NCBI RefSeq assembly: GCF_900141845.1 | Contig: NZ_FQZB01000018.1 | Location: 22,038-86,037, forward strand | DNA: 64,000 nucleotides | Direction of reading: 5' to 3' | Origin: Clostridium cavendishii DSM 21758 | GTDB taxonomy: Bacteria; Bacillota; Clostridia; Clostridiales; Clostridiaceae | Shown: in pieces, positions 61,017 through 64,000 of the stretch | How positions within the stretch are numbered: position 1 is the first letter of the stretch | How the letters are laid out: each line of letters begins with the position of its first letter | Notes under the pieces: model-generated | Seen by the model: only the letters and a program-made list of their open reading frames with translations | What the model was told of the DNA's origin: nothing | The model's database searches: none | Position numbers and translations under genes: made by a program

Positions 61017-62189
61017 ATGGGAAAACAACAAAAGACTAATTGGGTTACGCTAACGTTTATATTTGTAAGTATGATTCTAGCGGCAATCACAGAAAATACG
61101 AAAGGAGTATTTATACCTAGTTTTAAAGAATGTTTTCATGTTGGTGATACTGCGATAGGCAGTATGCTTATAATTACATCAGGTACATATATGATTTTAA
61201 CATTCTTTGGAGGTATACTTTGTGAAAAAATAGGTCAGAAAAGAGTTTTTACATTGGGAATTATTACTATAATAACATCGTTAATAATATTATCTAAAGC
61301 GAATAGTTTTACTATGTTATTAATAGGGTTTGGTATGAGTAGTTCAGGACTCGCTCTTAGTGCTATAGCTAGCAATACAATAATTCCGGTTATAGTATTT
61401 TCTGCACAAACAGTAATAATGAATTTGTTACATTTTTTCTATGGATTTGGTTCATTTGTAGGGCAAGGTATATTTGGAAGAATTATAGATATGGGGATAG
61501 ATTGGAGAAATGTTTATTTTGTAGTAGCTATAATTTATGTAGTATTTTTGGCATTATTCTTATTTGTAAAGGTTCCTCATCCGCAAAAAGCAAAGGAAAG
61601 TAACGAAAAAGAAGTTCATGAAAAAGTATCTAAGAAGATACTTATAGCATATATGTTAGGTTTAGGTTTTTATGTTTTTGCAGAACAAGGAACAGGAAAT
61701 TGGTTTATGAATTTTATGAAGTCAACATATAGTTTTGGTGATAAGCAGAGTTCAACATATTTGTCATTATTTTTTGCTATATTTACAATAGGAAGATTGT
61801 TAGGTGGCTTTGTAGTATCTAGAAAGGGATATTTTAATGTATTAGCAACATCTATGTTTTTAGGTACTATATTATATTTCATAGGATTATTTATGGGAGC
61901 TAACGGTGTTGTAGTTATATCAATGGCTGGATTGTTTTTCTCCATAACATTCCCAACAGTTGTATTAACTGTTAGTAAGGTCTTTACTAAGAGAAGTGCA
62001 TATATTACAGGAACAATAGTTACAGCAGCGAGTTTTGTTGGAATGATACTAAATTGGACTATGGGATTTTTAAATGATAAAATAGGAGCTAAGACAGCAT
62101 TTTTATTAGTACCTACAAGTTCTTTAATATGCTGCATATTCATGATATATCTATACTTCCAAACTAAAGATAAATTAGTTTCAAAATAA
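61017..62189 (+). CDS. MFS transporter
   Basis: 390 residues, 12 helices. Motif A-like GGILCEKIGQKRVF between helices 2 and 3; FVGQGIFGRIID and the central loop of about 25 charged residues near 190-215. Resembles the sugar/FucP-TsgA branch, but the substrate cannot be read from sequence. GGAGG before ATG. The acetyltransferase gene follows after 27 bases, so an operon is likely. Confidence 0.85.
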   Translation: MGKQQKTNWVTLTFIFVSMILAAITENTKGVFIPSFKECFHVGDTAIGSMLIITSGTYMILTFFGGILCEKIGQKRVFTLGIITIITSLIILSKANSFTMLLIGFGMSSSGLALSAIASNTIIPVIVFSAQTVIMNLLHFFYGFGSFVGQGIFGRIIDMGIDWRNVYFVVAIIYVVFLALFLFVKVPHPQKAKESNEKEVHEKVSKKILIAYMLGLGFYVFAEQGTGNWFMNFMKSTYSFGDKQSSTYLSLFFAIFTIGRLLGGFVVSRKGYFNVLATSMFLGTILYFIGLFMGANGVVVISMAGLFFSITFPTVVLTVSKVFTKRSAYITGTIVTAASFVGMILNWTMGFLNDKIGAKTAFLLVPTSSLICCIFMIYLYFQTKDKLVSK

Positions 62190-62216
62190 TATAAAATAAG
62201 TCTAGGAGATGAGGGT

Positions 62217-63149
62217 GTGTCTGGAGAAAAAAATATTACTATAGAGTTGTTAAATGGTACAAAAATTGAATATATAATAAGAGATAAAATAGGGATAACT
62301 ATCGGAAGATTTAAAATAATAGAATTAGATAAGGAAAATAAAAGAGCAAGTATAAGATTAAAATTTTATAGAGAAGATAATTATAAATTATTTAAAGAGT
62401 CTATAAGTTTAATAGTTAATGCTCTATTTAAAGATAAAGAAATATACAAAGTAAATGTATTTGTAAGTGATAATACTAATATAAATGCTTTTTTGGATTT
62501 AGGTTTTATTTTAGAAGGTATAATTGGTGAAAACTTATTTATAAATTGTGTATACAGAGATGAACTTATATTTGGAATAAATAGATTTAGCTTTAAAGAA
62601 AAGTGTAAAATAATACAATTTCAGCTTGATGGAGTTAATATAGATTTAAGAAATTTATCGCCAGAACATGCCGAAGAGATGCTAGATTACTATAAAAGAA
62701 ACGAAAATCATCTAAAGAATTTTGAACCTTCTAGAGATATGAGCTTTTATACTTATGAAACTCAGAAAAATATATTATTAGAAAGCTATAAGCAATTTAT
62801 TGATGGAAGTAGTCTTGATTTAGGTATATTTAAAGATAATTATTTGATAGGAAAATTAAAGTTATCTAATATAGTTTATGGTATATTTAAAAGTGCATTT
62901 TTAGGATACTCAATAGACGAAGAGTATCAGGGAAAAGGTTATATGAAAGAAGCTGTTAATTTATTATGCACATATGCTTTTGAAGAAATGGGACTTCATA
63001 GAATAGAAGCGTCAACTCTTGTAGATAACAAAAAATCTCAGGGGGTACTTAGAAGTTGTGGTTTCAAAGAAGTTGGATTAAATGAAAAATATTTATATAT
63101 AAATGGAGAATGGAAAGATCACATAACATTCTGTAAGATAAAAGAATAA
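62217..63149 (+). CDS. GNAT acetyltransferase with a degenerate N-terminal GNAT-like half
   Basis: 310 residues, GTG start after AGGAG. The C-terminal half (about 140-308) is a RimJ/RimL-type N-acetyltransferase: NLSPEHAEEMLDYYKRNE, GYSIDEEYQGKGYMKEAV with the acetyl-CoA loop, and VDNKKSQGVLRSCGFKEVG. The N-terminal half (about 1-135) has a matching strand order and IYKVNVFVSDNTNINAFLDL and GFILEG, but no acetyl-CoA loop, so it looks like an inactive duplicate. Substrate unknown. Confidence 0.85.
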   Translation: MSGEKNITIELLNGTKIEYIIRDKIGITIGRFKIIELDKENKRASIRLKFYREDNYKLFKESISLIVNALFKDKEIYKVNVFVSDNTNINAFLDLGFILEGIIGENLFINCVYRDELIFGINRFSFKEKCKIIQFQLDGVNIDLRNLSPEHAEEMLDYYKRNENHLKNFEPSRDMSFYTYETQKNILLESYKQFIDGSSLDLGIFKDNYLIGKLKLSNIVYGIFKSAFLGYSIDEEYQGKGYMKEAVNLLCTYAFEEMGLHRIEASTLVDNKKSQGVLRSCGFKEVGLNEKYLYINGEWKDHITFCKIKE

Positions 63150-63154
63150 ATAAA

Positions 63155-63203
63155 GGGGCTGCTACAACACTAATATAGTTAGTTTTGTAGTGGCTCATTT
63201 TTT
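63155..63203 (+). terminator. Terminator after the acetyltransferase gene
   Basis: Arms GGGGCTGCTACAA and TTGTAGTGGCTC (two imperfections), long loop, then TTTTTT. Confidence 0.75.
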
Positions 63204-63652
63204 GTAGAAATAAAAAATGTGAATTTTGAAGAACTCACATTAATTGTATAACTAAATTATGCGACTAACTAAATCATACATTAAAAATTATAATGATAAT
63301 TTCTAACTTATATTACCATTAAATTCGGGAAATTCAATACTGGAAGATGATTCAGTCCGCTTGTTAAACAGTGTATTGGAAGGATTAGATTACAGAAAGT
63401 TGTATAAGGAGTATGCTTTCCTTTTTAGAATCCTGCCTAGTGTGTCATGCTTAATTAGAGAAAGAAAATAAGAGTATTTTAGAGTATATAAAACCTAGTG
63501 TCTTAATATTAAATGAAATTTTATGTTTGTAATAAAGTAATGTGTTATTATAAAACACGTCGCTAAGACAAATGGTTTTAGGACAAGCCACTTCAATAAG
63601 TTTTAATATTAATAAAATGCTAAAAACATTAAAAAAAGTATTGAAAAAATTA
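63204..63652. other. rRNA upstream region with a transposase remnant
   Basis: About 450 bases between the acetyltransferase terminator and the rRNA promoter. Apart from the transposase fragment no gene is seen. The long minus-strand frame across 63451-63990 runs over the 16S gene and is spurious. Confidence 0.5.
63307..63471 (+). pseudogene. Fragment of an IS1182-like transposase N-terminus
   Basis: The frame reads LPLNSGNSILEDDSVRLL, then NSVLEGLDYRKLYKEYA, matching the LPL-x-IPEDDxVRLLxxxxE...LDYxxLY start of IS1182-type transposases. There is no start codon (an in-frame TAA precedes it at 63304), and after EYA the similarity ends, with a stop at 63469. No catalytic DDE part or inverted repeats are visible. 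An old, decayed insertion. Confidence 0.6.
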
Positions 63653-63681
63653 TTGACATGAAAGTGAAAAGGTGGTAACAT
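63653..63681 (+). promoter_or_regulatory. rRNA operon promoter
   Basis: TTGACA, 17-base spacer, TAACAT, preceded by an A/T-tract UP-like region (63621-63652). The leader then contains GGTCTTTGAAAATTAAACAG (63716-63735), the usual boxA-like/processing stretch before 16S. Confidence 0.75.
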
Positions 63682-63811
63682 AGTAAAAGTCGTCAGGTAA
63701 TGACGAAAAAAAATTGGTCTTTGAAAATTAAACAGAGCAAGAAAATATATGACCAGCAATTCTTTATGATTTAAATCATAAGACATACAACAGTAATGAG
63801 CTACAAACTTT

Positions 63812-64000
63812 AAATTGAGAGTTTGATCCTGGCTCAGGACGAACGCTGGCGGCGTGCTTAACACATGCAAGTCGAGCGAGTTGATTCCCTTCGGGGATGA
63901 AGCTAGCGGCGGACGGGTGAGTAACACGTGGGCAACCTGCCTTATAGAGGGGGATAGCCTTCCGAAAGGAAGATTAATACCGCATAACATCAGATTATCG
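63812..64000 (+). rRNA. 16S ribosomal RNA, 5' end (continues beyond window)
   Basis: Starts just before AGAGTTTGATCCTGGCTCAG (63818) and continues with GACGAACGCTGGCGGCGTGC and AGTCGAGCGAGTTGATTCCC. The 189 bases visible have the pattern of Clostridium sensu stricto. First gene of an rRNA operon. Confidence 0.98.

Noticed and set aside
63451..63990. A 179-codon minus-strand open frame
   Set aside because: It runs antisense through the rRNA leader and the 16S gene, has no RBS and no family resemblance.
1..64000. CRISPR arrays or cas genes that would accompany the CARF nuclease
   Set aside because: No regularly spaced direct repeats and no Cas protein were found. The repeat A copies are kilobases apart, not an array.

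Overview
The window is low-GC, AT-biased DNA from a Clostridium sensu stricto-type anaerobe. Supporting this are a partial 16S rRNA gene at the right edge with a clostridial 5' end, anaerobe genes (rubrerythrin), the sporulation gene bofA, a large-type SRP RNA, strong AGGAGG-like ribosome binding sites, frequent TTG/GTG starts, and many short convergent terminators. The species cannot be fixed from the sequence alone.

Layout. 0-10 kb: 3' part of sbcC, rubrerythrin, DegV, an Nramp metal transporter (mntH), tRNA-Arg(ACG), a secreted Ig-like/cohesin/dockerin protein, a stand-alone CARF-type nuclease (DUF1887/Card1-like) and psd. 10-21 kb: two TetR-transporter pairs (TetR with a YhgE/Pip membrane protein; TetR with a DHA2 drug exporter), each with a recognisable shared operator, separated by tRNA-Arg(CCT) and small secreted or lipoprotein genes; then a NAGPA-type protein and a CNNM/CorC protein. 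21-25 kb: a response regulator, histidine kinase, ABC ATPase and permease module of the peptide-resistance type. 25-45 kb: the conserved backbone tadA ... SRP RNA ... dnaX-ybaB-recR-yaaL-bofA, interrupted by two tRNA-Ser genes, a CobW/permease putative metal operon, a UPF0324 transporter, a small regulator pair, a DEAD-box helicase, an NAD-salvage cluster (NrtR-like regulator, nicotinamidase-like hydrolase, pncB), thyA-dfrA and a tandem pair of membrane paralogs. 45-64 kb: a membrane protein, a Cys-rich miniprotein, an M32 carboxypeptidase, serC-serA-DUF1015, a SagB-like oxidoreductase, a GntP permease, mtnN, a CPBP protease, tcdA, DUF4230, a methyltransferase, an MFS carrier, an acetyltransferase, a decayed transposase fragment and the rRNA promoter with the 16S start.

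The order tadA-SRP RNA-dnaX-ybaB-recR-yaaL-bofA-16S matches the compact origin-proximal cluster of Bacillus, so this looks like the same backbone spread over about 38 kb by insertions.

The most unusual structure is a family of about 75-base intergenic elements (repeat A, nine loci between 2.5 and 59.5 kb). Each full copy can form two hairpins whose stems show compensatory changes between copies, and four copies end just before the ribosome binding site of the next gene. A second, rarer 101-base element (repeat B, two copies, imperfect terminal inverted repeats) is also present. No CRISPR array, cas operon, prophage or intact insertion sequence was seen.
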